In this document: piece after piece, positions 51,320-61,882 of the stretch
Position numbering within the stretch: the stretch's first letter is position 1
Layout of the letters: every line of letters starts with the position of its first letter
DNA from: Planotetraspora kaengkrachanensis
GTDB taxonomy: Bacteria > Actinomycetota > Actinomycetes > Streptosporangiales > Streptosporangiaceae
DNA: 64,000 nt
NCBI RefSeq assembly: GCF_016862895.1
Contig: NZ_BONV01000036.1
Span: forward strand, 1 to 64,000
Reading direction: 5' to 3'
Made by a program: the position numbers and the translations under genes
Notes under the pieces: model-generated
The model's database searches: none
Seen by the model: the letters and a program-made list of their open reading frames with translations, nothing else
What the model was told of the DNA's origin: nothing

Positions 51320-52468
51320 TCAGCGCTTGACGGCCCGCAGCACGACGAACTTCGGGTCGCTCGCCGCGACCTCGCAGTTGCCGAAGAGCCGGCGCAGCTT
51401 CGCGTGGTAGCCGAGGTGCCGGTTTCCGACCACCCACAGCTCCCCGCCCCGGCGCAGAGCGGCCCGTGAGCCGTTGAACATGCGCCAGGCCGTCGCGTCG
51501 GTCGTCGCCCGATGCGAATGGAACGGCGGATTGTTCAGCACCAGGTCCACCGACCCGGCCGGCATGCCCGCCAGGCCGTCGCCCGCCACGAACTCAACCC
51601 GGCCGTCGAGGTTCGCCCGGCACGTCGCCTCCGCCGACGCCAGCGCCTGGTAGGACTCGTCGACGAAGACCACCTCGGCCTCCCGGTTGTCCAGCGCCGC
51701 CGCCATGCCGACCACTCCGTTGCCGCAGCCGAGGTCCACGACGCGCTCGGGGCCGACGCGATGCGGGAGGTTCCGCAGGAGGAAGCGGGTGCCGACGTCG
51801 AGGCGGTCGGCGCAGAAGATGCCCGCGTGGTTGACGACGGTCAGTCCCGACGCCGGCCCGATCCCGTCGGGCAGCGCGTAGGTGCGCGGCCACGGGCCGG
51901 CGTCCCCCGCGAGCGGCGGATCGGGGGAGCAGAAGATGAGCCGGGCCTTCTTCACCGCCAACGACGTCGTGGTCGGCCCGAGGATCCGCTCGAACAACCG
52001 CAGCGTCGAGGTGTGGATCTCGGTGACCATTCCCGCGCCGACGACGAGGGTGCCCGCGTGCACGTGGGGTGCGAGGCGGTGCAGTTGGTCCTCCAGGAGC
52101 GCGAGGCTCTTGGGCACCCGGATCAGCAGCACGTCGATCCGGTCCGGGGGAGCGTCCTGGGTCGTCAGCAGCCGTACGGCGTCCGCTCCGACGCCGCCCC
52201 GCGCCAGGTTGGCCCGGGTCGCCTCCTGGGTGAGGAAGGAGTCGGTGACCTGCGTCGGGCGGTGGTCGGCGAGCGCGGTGACGAGGGCTCCCCACCGGTC
52301 GCCCAGCACGACCACGGTGCCGGACAGGTCGGCGGGCTCGCCGTCGATTCCGTCGAGGTGCCGCAGCAGGTACTCGTCGGCGGCGTCCCACGCGCGCAGC
52401 GGGTCGCGGGGATCCTCGGGGAAGCGGGTGAGCTCCAGCTCGCCCCTCGACGTCGTCAAACGGTTCAT
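51320..52468 (-). CDS. RlmG-like SAM-dependent methyltransferase (23S rRNA m2G)
   Basis: A 382-residue protein with the RlmG two-domain layout. The N-terminal half is a degenerate methyltransferase domain (VVVLGDRWGALVTALADH, with IDVLLIRVPKSLALLEDQ). The C-terminal half is active: VVDLGCGNGVVGMAAAL for SAM, and LVLNNPPFHSHRATTD with the NPPF catalytic motif of N2-guanine methyltransferases. GGLRG-free ends and SPD spacing also fit RlmG/RsmC. It would methylate G1835 (E. coli numbering) of 23S rRNA. TAGCCT 8 nt upstream of the ATG suggests a leaderless transcript. Confidence 0.87.
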   Translation of the reverse strand: MNRLTTSRGELELTRFPEDPRDPLRAWDAADEYLLRHLDGIDGEPADLSGTVVVLGDRWGALVTALADHRPTQVTDSFLTQEATRANLARGGVGADAVRLLTTQDAPPDRIDVLLIRVPKSLALLEDQLHRLAPHVHAGTLVVGAGMVTEIHTSTLRLFERILGPTTTSLAVKKARLIFCSPDPPLAGDAGPWPRTYALPDGIGPASGLTVVNHAGIFCADRLDVGTRFLLRNLPHRVGPERVVDLGCGNGVVGMAAALDNREAEVVFVDESYQALASAEATCRANLDGRVEFVAGDGLAGMPAGSVDLVLNNPPFHSHRATTDATAWRMFNGSRAALRRGGELWVVGNRHLGYHAKLRRLFGNCEVAASDPKFVVLRAVKR

Positions 52469-52476
52469 CGCGCCTC

Positions 52477-52482
52477 AGGCTA
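52477..52482 (-). promoter_or_regulatory. -10 box TAGCCT for the RlmG-like gene
   Basis: On the minus strand TAGCCT ends 8 nt before ATG 52468. Confidence 0.45.
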
Positions 52483-52587
52483 GCGAGTCGTGCGACGTGC
52501 CCGGGCGGTCCCGTGGCCTGCCGCGGGCTCTCCCCGTGCCGGGAGACGGTTTCCGAACCGACCCGCGCACTAGGATTTCGTCCCGGT

Positions 52588-54681
52588 ATGCGAATTCGGG
52601 GAGATCGGCAGCCCGCGGTGGCGCGGGGCATCGTCACCGTCGTGCTGGCCGGATTCGCGAGCATCTACGCCCTCGCCGGCTCACCCCTGGCGATCGTGGT
52701 GTTCGGGCTCCAGCTCGTCTATGTGTTCCCCGGCCTTCGCAGGTGGCGAGGGCGGGTCCTGCTCGCCGTACAGGCCGTGGCCGTCTACACGGCGACGTTC
52801 GGCTTCGGCACCTCCGTCGGGATCGTCGGCTTCCTCGGCGGGTCGCTGCTCCTCACCCCGTGGTGGCCGCTCGCCGTTCCGGTCGCGGCCGGCGCCGCGC
52901 TGTTCGGGCCCGTGGATTCGGCGATCAGCATGATGGCGATCAGCCTGGTGATCTACGGTCTGACCAGGCTCACCGAGCGGGTCGACGAGGTGCACGCCGC
53001 GCGGTTGGCCCTGGCGATGGCCGCGGTCGCCGAGGAGCGGTTGCGCATCTCCGCCGAGCTCAGCCGGGGCCTCGGCAACGGGCTCGCGGAGATCACCAAG
53101 GGGGTGCGGCTGGCGCTCGCCGACCCGGAGCTCGCTGCGCGCACGCTGGGCGAGGTCACCGACGCCGCGCGCGTCTTCCTCGCCGACGCCAGAACCGCCG
53201 CCGCGAGCTACCGTGCGACGTCGCTGAAGCCGGAACTCACCACCGCCCGCGTGATGCTGACCGCCGCGGGGGTGACGGCGGACGTGCGAGCGGGTGACGT
53301 CGAGCCGGCGGGCCCGGCGGGGGCGTTGCTCGCCACCGTGCTGCGCGAGGCGGTGACCGAGATCCTCAGGCGGGCCACGGCGCGCACGTGCGTGATCGAG
53401 GTCCTGTCCTCCGGGGGGACCGTACGGCTCCGGGTCGTCAGCGACGACGCCCGTACCGCTGAGGACGAGGGATTCGGCGACCTTCCCGACCGGATCGCCG
53501 CGGCGGGCGGCACCCTGTCCACGGGGCTCACGCCCGAGGGCCGGCTGGTCGTCGAGGCCGTGGTACCCGAGATCCGGCTGCCGGTGGAGGCCGCCGAGGA
53601 ACGGGGAGCCTATGCGCTCACCGTCGCCCTGCTGGCCGCCGTCCTCGTCGGCTTCTCGGTCAAGGCGCTGCTCCTGATTCACGGCGCCGGACTCCTGCCC
53701 GCCGCCGTCTGCCTCACGGTCATCGTCGTCATGCAGCTCAGATCGGTCCAGGGGCGTCACATGGCGGCGCTGGCGCTGATGGCGCTGCTCACCTACCTCC
53801 CGATCCTCGCGTTCGGCCGCGCGTGGCTCGGCGTGGGCGGGTTCCTCGCCGGTCCGCTCCTGCTCGCCCTCCCGTGGGCGGCGGCCTGGCCGCTGGTCGC
53901 CTGCGTGACGGCGAGCGTCGCGGTGATCGCGGTACGGCTCGGCCTGCCGCCCGCGGCGACGCTCAACTACGCCGTGAGCACGCTGGTGACCGGGCTCGTC
54001 GTCTACGGGCTGATCCGGCTGGCCCGGCAGGTGAGGGAGCTGCAGATCGCACGGCAGGAGCTCGCTCGCGCCGCGGTCGTCGAGGAACGTCTGCGCGCCG
54101 CCCGCGACCTGCACGACCTCCTCGGGCACAACCTCGCCGCGATCCTGCTCAAATGTGAACTGGCCCGTCGCCTGGACCCGCCGCGCGCCCGAGCCGAGCT
54201 GGAGGACGTCCTGGTCATGGCGGAACGGGCCGAAGCCGACATGCGGGCGGTGTCAGGCGAGACGCAGGGGCTGTCCCTCGACGAGGAGGCCCGGTCGGCC
54301 CGCTCCGTGTTGTCCGCCGCGGGCATCGAGACAGAGCTCGACCTCGTGGCGGACGACCTGCCCGCCGAAGTGGAGTACGTGCTCGCCGTGGTGCTGCGGG
54401 AGGCGGTGACGAACGTGCTCAGGCACAGCGTCGCCGGCCGGTGCCGGATCTCGGCCGTGGCGGCGGACGGAGGGATCCGGCTTCGGGTCCGCAACGACGG
54501 GGCGCGCCCGGCCGCCCGCAGGCGGGGCTCGTCCGGCATCGGCAACCTGACCGTCCGCCTCGCGGCCCAGGGGGGAACGCTCACGGCCGGAGCGGACGAC
54601 GGCTGGTTCGAGCTCGAAGCCTGGGCGCCCCTGTCGCCCTCGGATGTGACCGGTCCCGTGGCCGTGGGCGGGCGGGGCTAG
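52588..54681 (+). CDS. Tandem histidine kinase with a degenerate first kinase module (DesK type)
   Basis: A 697-residue protein that is two NarL/DesK-type sensor kinases in one chain. Each half has about four membrane helices, a HisKA_3-like segment and an ATPase domain. In the second half VEERLRAARDLHDLLGHNL carries the phosphoacceptor His509, and LREAVTNVLRHS the N-box Asn. In the first half the matching segments read AEERLRISAELSRGLGNGL, with Ser159 in place of His, and LREAVTEILRRA, with Glu in place of Asn. The first half is a pseudokinase, probably regulatory. TAGGAT lies 11 nt before ATG 52588. It converges on its likely regulator gene with overlapping CTAG stops. Confidence 0.9.
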   Translation: MRIRGDRQPAVARGIVTVVLAGFASIYALAGSPLAIVVFGLQLVYVFPGLRRWRGRVLLAVQAVAVYTATFGFGTSVGIVGFLGGSLLLTPWWPLAVPVAAGAALFGPVDSAISMMAISLVIYGLTRLTERVDEVHAARLALAMAAVAEERLRISAELSRGLGNGLAEITKGVRLALADPELAARTLGEVTDAARVFLADARTAAASYRATSLKPELTTARVMLTAAGVTADVRAGDVEPAGPAGALLATVLREAVTEILRRATARTCVIEVLSSGGTVRLRVVSDDARTAEDEGFGDLPDRIAAAGGTLSTGLTPEGRLVVEAVVPEIRLPVEAAEERGAYALTVALLAAVLVGFSVKALLLIHGAGLLPAAVCLTVIVVMQLRSVQGRHMAALALMALLTYLPILAFGRAWLGVGGFLAGPLLLALPWAAAWPLVACVTASVAVIAVRLGLPPAATLNYAVSTLVTGLVVYGLIRLARQVRELQIARQELARAAVVEERLRAARDLHDLLGHNLAAILLKCELARRLDPPRARAELEDVLVMAERAEADMRAVSGETQGLSLDEEARSARSVLSAAGIETELDLVADDLPAEVEYVLAVVLREAVTNVLRHSVAGRCRISAVAADGGIRLRVRNDGARPAARRRGSSGIGNLTVRLAAQGGTLTAGADDGWFELEAWAPLSPSDVTGPVAVGGRG

Positions 54682-55286
54682 ATCCAGCCGGCCTCGGCCG
54701 CGATGCGGACCGCGTCGGTGCGGTTGCGGGCGTTGAGCTTGCCGACGATCGTCGTGAGGTAGTTGCGCACCGTCCCGGCGCTGAGGAACAGCCGCCCCGC
54801 GATCTCGGTCGCCTCCGCGCCCCCGGCCACCAGGCGGAGCACGTCCACCTCACGTGAGGTGAGCGGGTTGTCGGCCAGATCCCACGCGGTGAGAGCCAGT
54901 GACGGGTCGAGCACCCGCCGGCCCGCCGCCACCTCACGGATCGCCTCCACCAGGCGCTCGGGAGCCGCGGTCTTGAGCAGGAACCCGTCGACCTGTGCGC
55001 TGAGCGCCCTGCGCAGATGCCCCGGCTTGCCGTACCCGGTCAGCATGAGCACCCGGCAGCCGGGCAGCTTGGCGCGGAGCTCGGCCGCGGCGGCCAGGCC
55101 GTCGAGCGTGCCGGGCATGTCGATGTCGAGCACCGCGACGTCGGGACGGTGCACCAGGGCCGCGGGGACGACGGCGTCGCCTGATTCGACCGATTCCACG
55201 ACCTCCAGGTCGGGTTCGAGACTGAGCAACGCGACCAGGGCGCCCCTGATGATGTGCTGATCCTCCGCCAGAAGCACATGAATCAC
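54678..55286 (-). CDS. NarL/DesR-type response regulator
   Basis: A 202-residue regulator from GTG 55286. The receiver has LLAEDQHIIRGAL (acidic pair), VAVLDIDMPG with the phosphoacceptor Asp at about residue 54, and VLMLTGYG and LLKTAAP. The LuxR HTH lies at about 140-195 (LTSREVDVLRLVAGGAEATEIAGRL and SAGTVRNYLTTIVGKLNARNR). It is the natural partner of the tandem kinase, whose gene it meets tail to tail sharing CTAG. It is divergent from the ABC transporter genes, which are its probable targets. Confidence 0.9.
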   Translation of the reverse strand: MIHVLLAEDQHIIRGALVALLSLEPDLEVVESVESGDAVVPAALVHRPDVAVLDIDMPGTLDGLAAAAELRAKLPGCRVLMLTGYGKPGHLRRALSAQVDGFLLKTAAPERLVEAIREVAAGRRVLDPSLALTAWDLADNPLTSREVDVLRLVAGGAEATEIAGRLFLSAGTVRNYLTTIVGKLNARNRTDAVRIAAEAGWI

Positions 55287-55384
55287 AGAGGAATGTCTAT
55301 CAGCGTCCGATTCATGATGACGTCATGGTGTACCGGTGATCACGTACCTGGATCGTCCTTCCACAGGTCAGCAGGGTGGAAGCC

Positions 55385-56115
<731 letters not shown>

Positions 56116-56116
<1 letters not shown>

Positions 56117-58566
56117 TGATCAGGTTCGCCTTCAGGACCCTGCGGCACAGGAAGGCCGGGTTCGCGGGCTCGTTCGTCGCCCTGCTCTGCGCCGCCATGC
56201 TCGTATGCGCCAACGGGATGTTGCTGGAGACGGGATTGCGCGGCGGCGCCGCCCCCGAGCGCTACGCGGGCACACCGGTGATCGTGGCGGGCGACCAGTT
56301 CGTCCGGCAGACGATCCGCAAGTCCGCCGACAAGACGAAGACCAAGGCCAAGCCGCTGGCCGAGCACGCCTGGCTGCCCGCCTCGCTCGCCGCGCAGCTG
56401 GGCGAGGTCGCCGGCGTCGCCAAGGTGATCAGCGAGGTGACCTTCCCGGTGTACCTGGAGAAGGGGTCCGCGAGTGGGCACGGGTGGGAGTCGGCGGGGC
56501 TCACGCCGTTCACACTGCGCGAGGGGCGCGCCCCGGCGACCGACGACGAGGTCGTCGTCGACGCCCGTTCCGGCCTCGCCGTGGGCGCGCGGCTGGACGC
56601 GGTGACCGCCGCCGGCATGCGGACCTACCGGGTGACCGGCGTCACCGCGCAGTCCCTGCCCAGCCAGAGCACGCTCTTCTTCAGCACCGCCGAGGCGCGG
56701 CGCCTCGCCGGACGGCCCGGCCAGGTCAGCGCCATCGGCGTCTTCCCGCGAGGGGAGGTCTCCGCGGTGATGCCGAACGCGGCGGCCGTGCTCGAGACCG
56801 CCAGGGCCTTCGCCCACACCGGAGACGACCGAGGCGCCGTCGAGTTCCCCGACGCCGAGCAGGCGCGGGTGCGGCTGATCAGCCTCGGCGGAGCCCTGGG
56901 CGGCACGTCGCTGCTGGTCGCGGTCCTCGTCGTGGTGGGCACGTTCGCCCTGTCGATCCAGCAGCGCGAGAGGGAGATCGCCCTGCTTCGGGCTGTGGCG
57001 GCCACTCCGCGCCAGGTGCGCCGGATGCTCGGCGGAGAGGCCCTCCTCGTCGCCGCGGCCGCGGGGGCGGCCGGATCCGTCGCGGGCGTCGGGCTGGGTT
57101 TCTGGCTACGTGACAGATTTGTCGCGCTGGGCGCCATGCCCGAGCATCTGCGGCTCGTGGTCGGCCCGTTCCCTGCACTGGCGGCGCTGCTCGCCACCGT
57201 GCTCGCCGCGTGGGCGGCGGTCAGGCTCTCGGCCCGCCGGGCCGCCCGGATCCGGCCGGTGGAGGCGCTCGGTGAGGCGGCCTTGTCGGGGTCCCGGACG
57301 CCCTGGGGACGGACGGTCGCCGGTCTGGTCTGCGTGGGCGGCGGCGTGGCGCTGACCATCGTGTTGTCTGCCCTGTCGGTGGAGGCCGCGTCGAGTCCGG
57401 TGACCATGCTCACCGCGCTGGTCTGGACGACCGCCGTGGCGCTTCTCGGCCCGGTCGTCGCCCGTGCCGCGACAGCCCTGCTCGGGACGCCGTTGCGTGC
57501 GTCCAGGGCCGGCGGCCATCTGGCCGCGGCGAACCTCCGTACCGGGTCCAGGCGGCTGGCGTCCGTCATCGCGCCGCTCAGCCTGATGGTGGCGATGACC
57601 TGCACGATTTTGTTCGTCCAGACCACGATGGGGCACGCCGCCCAGCGGGAGGCCGCCGCGGGAGGCCGCGCCGACTACGTCCTCGGTCCCCACCTGCCCG
57701 GCACCGCCGCGCGGACCCTGCGTGAGACGCCCGGAGTCGAGGCGGTCACCGAGGTGCTGCGCACGTCGGTGCGGGTCGGCCTGGACAAGTACGGCGCGCA
57801 GGCGGTCACCCCTGAGGGGCTGGACCGGACCGTCGACCTGGGGGTGACGGCGGGTTCGCTCCGTGATCTCGGCAAGGACGGTGTCGCGGTGAGCGAGACC
57901 GCGGCCGCGCGCATCGGCGCCGAGGTCGGCGGGCGGGTCCGGCTCACCCTGGGCGACGGCACGCCCGCGGTGCTGACCGTCGTGGCGATCTACGCCCGCG
58001 GGCTGGGATACGGCGACCTCACGCTCTCCCACGCGCTGGTCGCCCCGCACGTGGACGACCCGCTCGGCACCCTGCTCGTCTCCGCTCCCACCCTCACGCG
58101 GGCCGCGATCACCGCGGTGGTTCCCGGGGCCGCCGTGCTCGACCGCGCCGAGGCGGTGGACGCGAGCGCGCCGAATGCCGCGGTGAACTACGTGGCCATG
58201 GGCCTGATCATCGCGTTCACCGCGATCGCCGTGGTCAACACCCTGGCGATGTCGACCTCGGACCGGTCGCGTGAGCTGGCGCTGCTCCGGCTGGTCGGCA
58301 CCACCCGGCGCCAGGTGCTGAGGATGCTCAGGCTGGAGACCCTGACGGCGCTCGTCGTCGCCGTCGCCCTCGGGACCGGGATCTCGCTGGTCACGCTGTC
58401 GGCGTTCAGCTCGGGCATGACGGGGTCGGCGGTGCCGTACGTTCCACCGCTCGCCTATCTCGCGGTGGTCGCCGTCGCGGCCGTCCTGGCGCTGGCCGCC
58501 ACCGCGATCCCGGCCAGGTTCGTCCTCCGGCAGCGGCCCGCGGACGTGATCGGCGTACGCCAGTGA
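56116..58566 (+). CDS. FtsX/MacB-family ABC transporter permease
   Basis: An 816-residue permease from ATG 56116, overlapping the ATPase stop. It has two FtsX domains, each four helices in total with large extracytoplasmic regions: an N-terminal helix near MIRFAFRTLRHRKAGFAGSFVALLCAAMLV, a first FtsX block around 260-380 (LVAVLVVVGTFALSIQQREREIALLRAVAATPRQV), and a second at the C-terminus (VNTLAMSTSDRSRELALLRLVGTTRRQVLRML). This is the duplicated form typical of actinomycete permeases. It likely exports a lipophilic or peptide substrate or transmits force to surface proteins. Confidence 0.9.
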
Positions 58567-58703
58567 AGTGCGGCGGTCGCCCGGTGAGGCATGTGAGAGC
58601 CGGCGGTCGGGCCGAAAAATGTTTTTGGAGTCGTTTGTAACACTTGGGGGTCTCGGACCACTTCCTCCTGTCGGATCAAACACCGGGACGAAGGGGGCAG
58701 GCG

Positions 58704-59231
58704 GTGACGGACGATTCTCACCGGTTCACCACCATGTATGACGAGTGCCGCCAGCGAGTATGGGCCTACGTGGTCAGCCAGGCGGGCCGGCAGGTCGCTG
58801 ACGAGGTGGTGAGCGAGACGTTCGCGATCGCCTGGAGGCGATTCGACGACGTGCCCGACCCCGCGCTGCCGTGGCTGCTCGGCGTCGCCCGCAACGTGCT
58901 GCGCGACAACATCCGCGCCGAGATCAGGCGTGAGTCGCTCGCCGCCGAACTGCGGGCCTGGACCGAAGAGGACCACGCCGAGTGGGTGGCCGAGCGGTTG
59001 GCCGTCGTCAACGCGCTGGCCTCCCTGACCCAGGAGGAGCGAGAGCTCCTGATTCTCGTGGCCTGGCAGGGGCTCTCGCCCCGCGACGCCGCACGTGTCA
59101 TCGGCTGTTCACCGGCGGCCTTCCGCGTACGCCTGCACCGCGCCCGCAAGCGGCTGGTCCAGGCGATGAAGACGGCCCCGGTGGCCCGTTCCCAGTCCCG
59201 AGTGCGCAATCTCAGTGAGGAGTGGTCATGA
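58704..59231 (+). CDS. ECF sigma factor
   Basis: A 175-residue sigma factor from GTG 58704 with GGGGGC about 8 nt upstream. Region 2 (about 8-70) reads FTTMYDECRQRVWAYVVSQAGRQVADEVVSETFAIAWRRF in parts, and region 4 (about 105-155) LTQEERELLILVAWQGLSPRDAARVIGCSPAAFRVRLHRARKRL in parts. It overlaps the next gene's ATG (ATGA), which encodes a one-pass CU044_5270 protein. That pairing is common in actinomycetes, and the second protein is presumed to control the sigma factor. Confidence 0.9.
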   Translation: MTDDSHRFTTMYDECRQRVWAYVVSQAGRQVADEVVSETFAIAWRRFDDVPDPALPWLLGVARNVLRDNIRAEIRRESLAAELRAWTEEDHAEWVAERLAVVNALASLTQEERELLILVAWQGLSPRDAARVIGCSPAAFRVRLHRARKRLVQAMKTAPVARSQSRVRNLSEEWS

Positions 59232-60379
59232 ACCCGATGGAGCAGCTGCGGAAGGCGCGCCCGGCTCATCTCGACACCCCGGTGGACGAGAGCACCAGGG
59301 CCGGCGAACTGAACTACGCCATGGCGCAGTTCAGGCAGGCCAAGCCGGCCCGCGCCCGTAAGATCGCCAAGCCCGTGTGGGGTCTCGGCCTGGCCGGCGT
59401 CGCCGCGGCGACCGCCGTCGCGGTCGGGGTCACCGCGACCGGTGGCACGACCTCGGCGCCGAGCGCGCCGGCCGTCGCCCAGGGCGGCACGCAGGGTGGC
59501 ACGCAGTCGCCCGCCGTCAAGCTCTCCGCGAAGCAGGTCCTCCTGGTCGCGGCCGAGTCGTCGCTGAAGGCCAAGGCGGGCACTGGTGCGTACTGGCACA
59601 TCGAGAGCACGGGCGGCAACGCGACCACTGTGGGCACCAAGGTCCAGTACATGGTGAACAGCCTTGGCAAGAGCGAGACGTGGATCGCCCGTTCGCCGAA
59701 GGTCGACAGCTGGTGGGTCTCACAGAACCTGGGCACCAAGGCCGCCCCCGGCTCGGAGGCCGCCTGGAAGCAGGACGGCTCGCCGACCAAGTGGACGGTG
59801 AAGATGCCCAAGAATGGCGGCACCGCCAAGCTGCTGATCGACGCGAAGGGCGGCAAGCCCTTCGGCAACCCGATCAACGTCGGTGACAAGGTCGCCGACC
59901 TGGCCGGGAAGAACGTGTCGTTCGCCGAGCTCCAGAAGCTGCCCACGACCGCGGCCGCGCTGAAGGCACGCCTGCTGAAGGGGTACACCGGCAACAGCAC
60001 CGAGGCCGACGTGCCACAGGAGAAGGACGCCTGGCTCTTCCAGGTGACCGCCGGCGTGCTGAGCGACATGCCCGTGAAGCCGGCCGTGCGCGCCGCGGCC
60101 TACGAGGTGCTCGCCGGGCTGGACGACGTCCGGTCCCTCGGCGAGGTGACCGACGCCCTCGGCCGCAAGGGTCAGGGCATCGGCAGGGCGGAGAGCTGGC
60201 CCAACGGTCAGTACGAGCGGCAGCTCATCATCGACCCGCAGACCGGCCTTCTGCTGACCGACCAGATCGTGGCCGTCAAGTCCGGCGGCCAGTGGGCCGG
60301 GGCGAAGCCTGGCACCGTCGTCAACTACAACGCGATCACCAAGGCTGAGTGGACTGACGAGAAGCCGGTCAAGCCGTAA
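59228..60379 (+). CDS. CU044_5270 family membrane protein
   Basis: A 383-residue protein from ATG 59228, overlapping the sigma factor stop, with GAGGAG 5 nt upstream. The cytoplasmic N-terminus starts MNPMEQLRKARPAHLDTPVDESTRAGELNYAM (read in parts), the family opening. A membrane helix at about 48-72 and a large outer domain follow, with AAESSLKAKAGTGAYWHIES, NPINVGDKVADLAGKNVSF and a C-terminal DPQTGLLLTDQIV typical of the family. It is probably an anti-sigma or sensor protein for the adjacent sigma factor; direct evidence is lacking. Confidence 0.88.
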   Translation: MNPMEQLRKARPAHLDTPVDESTRAGELNYAMAQFRQAKPARARKIAKPVWGLGLAGVAAATAVAVGVTATGGTTSAPSAPAVAQGGTQGGTQSPAVKLSAKQVLLVAAESSLKAKAGTGAYWHIESTGGNATTVGTKVQYMVNSLGKSETWIARSPKVDSWWVSQNLGTKAAPGSEAAWKQDGSPTKWTVKMPKNGGTAKLLIDAKGGKPFGNPINVGDKVADLAGKNVSFAELQKLPTTAAALKARLLKGYTGNSTEADVPQEKDAWLFQVTAGVLSDMPVKPAVRAAAYEVLAGLDDVRSLGEVTDALGRKGQGIGRAESWPNGQYERQLIIDPQTGLLLTDQIVAVKSGGQWAGAKPGTVVNYNAITKAEWTDEKPVKP

Positions 60380-60410
60380 CAGCCAGGTGATCGCACTCCT
60401 CTGACAGGGG

Positions 60411-60444
60411 CCCCACCGGACGCCGGCGCCGGCGTCCGGTGGGG
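60411..60444. terminator. Perfect 34-bp palindromic terminator
   Basis: Two 17-bp arms with no loop bases apart from the central turn: CCCCACCGGACGCCGGC and its exact complement. It lies between the convergent genes ending at 60379 and 60491 and would work in both directions. There is no T-tract. Confidence 0.85.
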
Positions 60445-60490
60445 AGAGGAACGGGGGCACCGGGACTTCGAACGCGGTCCGGTCGGCGAA

Positions 60491-61783
60491 TCAGAGCTCG
60501 CCCCTCTGAATCGCCGGTCCGGACCGCGTTCGAACCTTTTCCCGGGCAGGCAGGCCGCGCATGCCGAACAGGAACCGGGTCGGCCGCGTGCGCCGCACCA
60601 GCAGGTCGTACGCGATGACGGTCAGGACGAGCGAGGCTCCGACGATCGACAGGTACTTCACCGCGATCGGCGCGTCCCATTGGACGACGCCGTACGCGAC
60701 GGCGACGACGATCGGCTGGTGCAGGATGTACAGCGGCAACACGGCGGCGGCCAGGTAGCCGTACAACCGCATCCCCGCACCCGGCCCGGAACCCGGCACG
60801 GTGTCAGGGCGGGCCTTACGCGCCGTCCGGCGGCGGTCGAGCAGGCCGAGGATGGCGACCAGGCAGCACCAGCCCGCCGCGCCGTACAGGACGCGGACGC
60901 CGAGCGCGGGCGCGGTCATGTCGGTGAAGGGGTCCGCGCCGGGGGTGCCGGCCACGATCAGGAAGCCCGGCATGCCGACCGCGAGCAGCACGAGGGCGCA
61001 GACCGACGCCGTGATCGCGTCGCGCCGCATCGCCGTACGGAACCTCTCGTCCGAGGCGAGCACGAAGCCGAACAGGAAGAACAGCAGGTACGCCCAGCGG
61101 CTCCAGCCGGCGAACGCCTCCTCCATGCCGTGCAGCGCGGTGATCAGCGCGATCGGAACGGCCGGGAGGAACACCACGGCGCCGCGGCGCCGGACCGCCG
61201 CGGCGAGGCTTTCGCGGATCCTGCGGCCGAGGTCGCGGGGGAGCCGGCTGACCAGTGCGGCCAGCACAAGCGCGTAGACCAGCAGCATCACCACGAACCA
61301 CAGGTGCCCGGACTCGAAATGCTCGCCCTGCAGGATGAAGGGGAACGCGGACAGATCGAGGTGGACGTCCAGGAACCGTGGCAGGAACTCCAGGTAGGAC
61401 TCGTGGTAGGCGGGATCGGTCCGCAGCCGGATCCAGGGAGCGATCGGAAGCAGCGTCAGAGTCGCGAAGACGAGGGGGACGCCGAGCCGGAGCAGCCGCT
61501 CGACGGCGAATCCGCCCGCGCCGCGCCTCCGCAGCGAATGCCACGACCCCAGCCCGGCGATGAGGAACAACATCGGCATCGCCCACACCACGGCGAAACC
61601 GGCCACGATCGTGGTGGCGTCGGTCGTCTCGGCGTTCTTCACGTAGAAGTCGTCGCGCGTGTCGAAGACCAGCCCCGAATGGAAGAACACCAGGCCGACC
61701 ACGACCAGTGCGCGGATCGCGTCCAGCTCGGGCCGCCGCTCGGGCATGCCCGCCGGTGATGGATCGATGGGCGCTGCCGTCAT
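60491..61783 (-). CDS. Acyltransferase-3 family membrane protein
   Basis: A 430-residue integral membrane protein with about ten helices. The start ELDAIRALVVVGLVFFHSGLVFD has the conserved Arg and His of acyltransferase-3 proteins (FFHSG, about residues 34-38). A loop with FESGHLWFVVMLLVYALVL and a C-terminal LPLYILHQPIVVAVAYGVV also match the family. These enzymes O-acetylate or acylate sugars, antibiotics or surface glycans. No glycan cluster surrounds it, so the acceptor is unknown. Confidence 0.88.
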   Translation of the reverse strand: MTAAPIDPSPAGMPERRPELDAIRALVVVGLVFFHSGLVFDTRDDFYVKNAETTDATTIVAGFAVVWAMPMLFLIAGLGSWHSLRRRGAGGFAVERLLRLGVPLVFATLTLLPIAPWIRLRTDPAYHESYLEFLPRFLDVHLDLSAFPFILQGEHFESGHLWFVVMLLVYALVLAALVSRLPRDLGRRIRESLAAAVRRRGAVVFLPAVPIALITALHGMEEAFAGWSRWAYLLFFLFGFVLASDERFRTAMRRDAITASVCALVLLAVGMPGFLIVAGTPGADPFTDMTAPALGVRVLYGAAGWCCLVAILGLLDRRRTARKARPDTVPGSGPGAGMRLYGYLAAAVLPLYILHQPIVVAVAYGVVQWDAPIAVKYLSIVGASLVLTVIAYDLLVRRTRPTRFLFGMRGLPAREKVRTRSGPAIQRGEL

Positions 61784-61882
61784 GCCGCCTCCGCCGCCGT
61801 CCGTGACCCCAGTCTGTGGCCTCCCGGCTCCCGCGCCAAGGGGGTTTTCGATCAGCTTCCGGGAGAGAGAGCGGGGGCAGGT

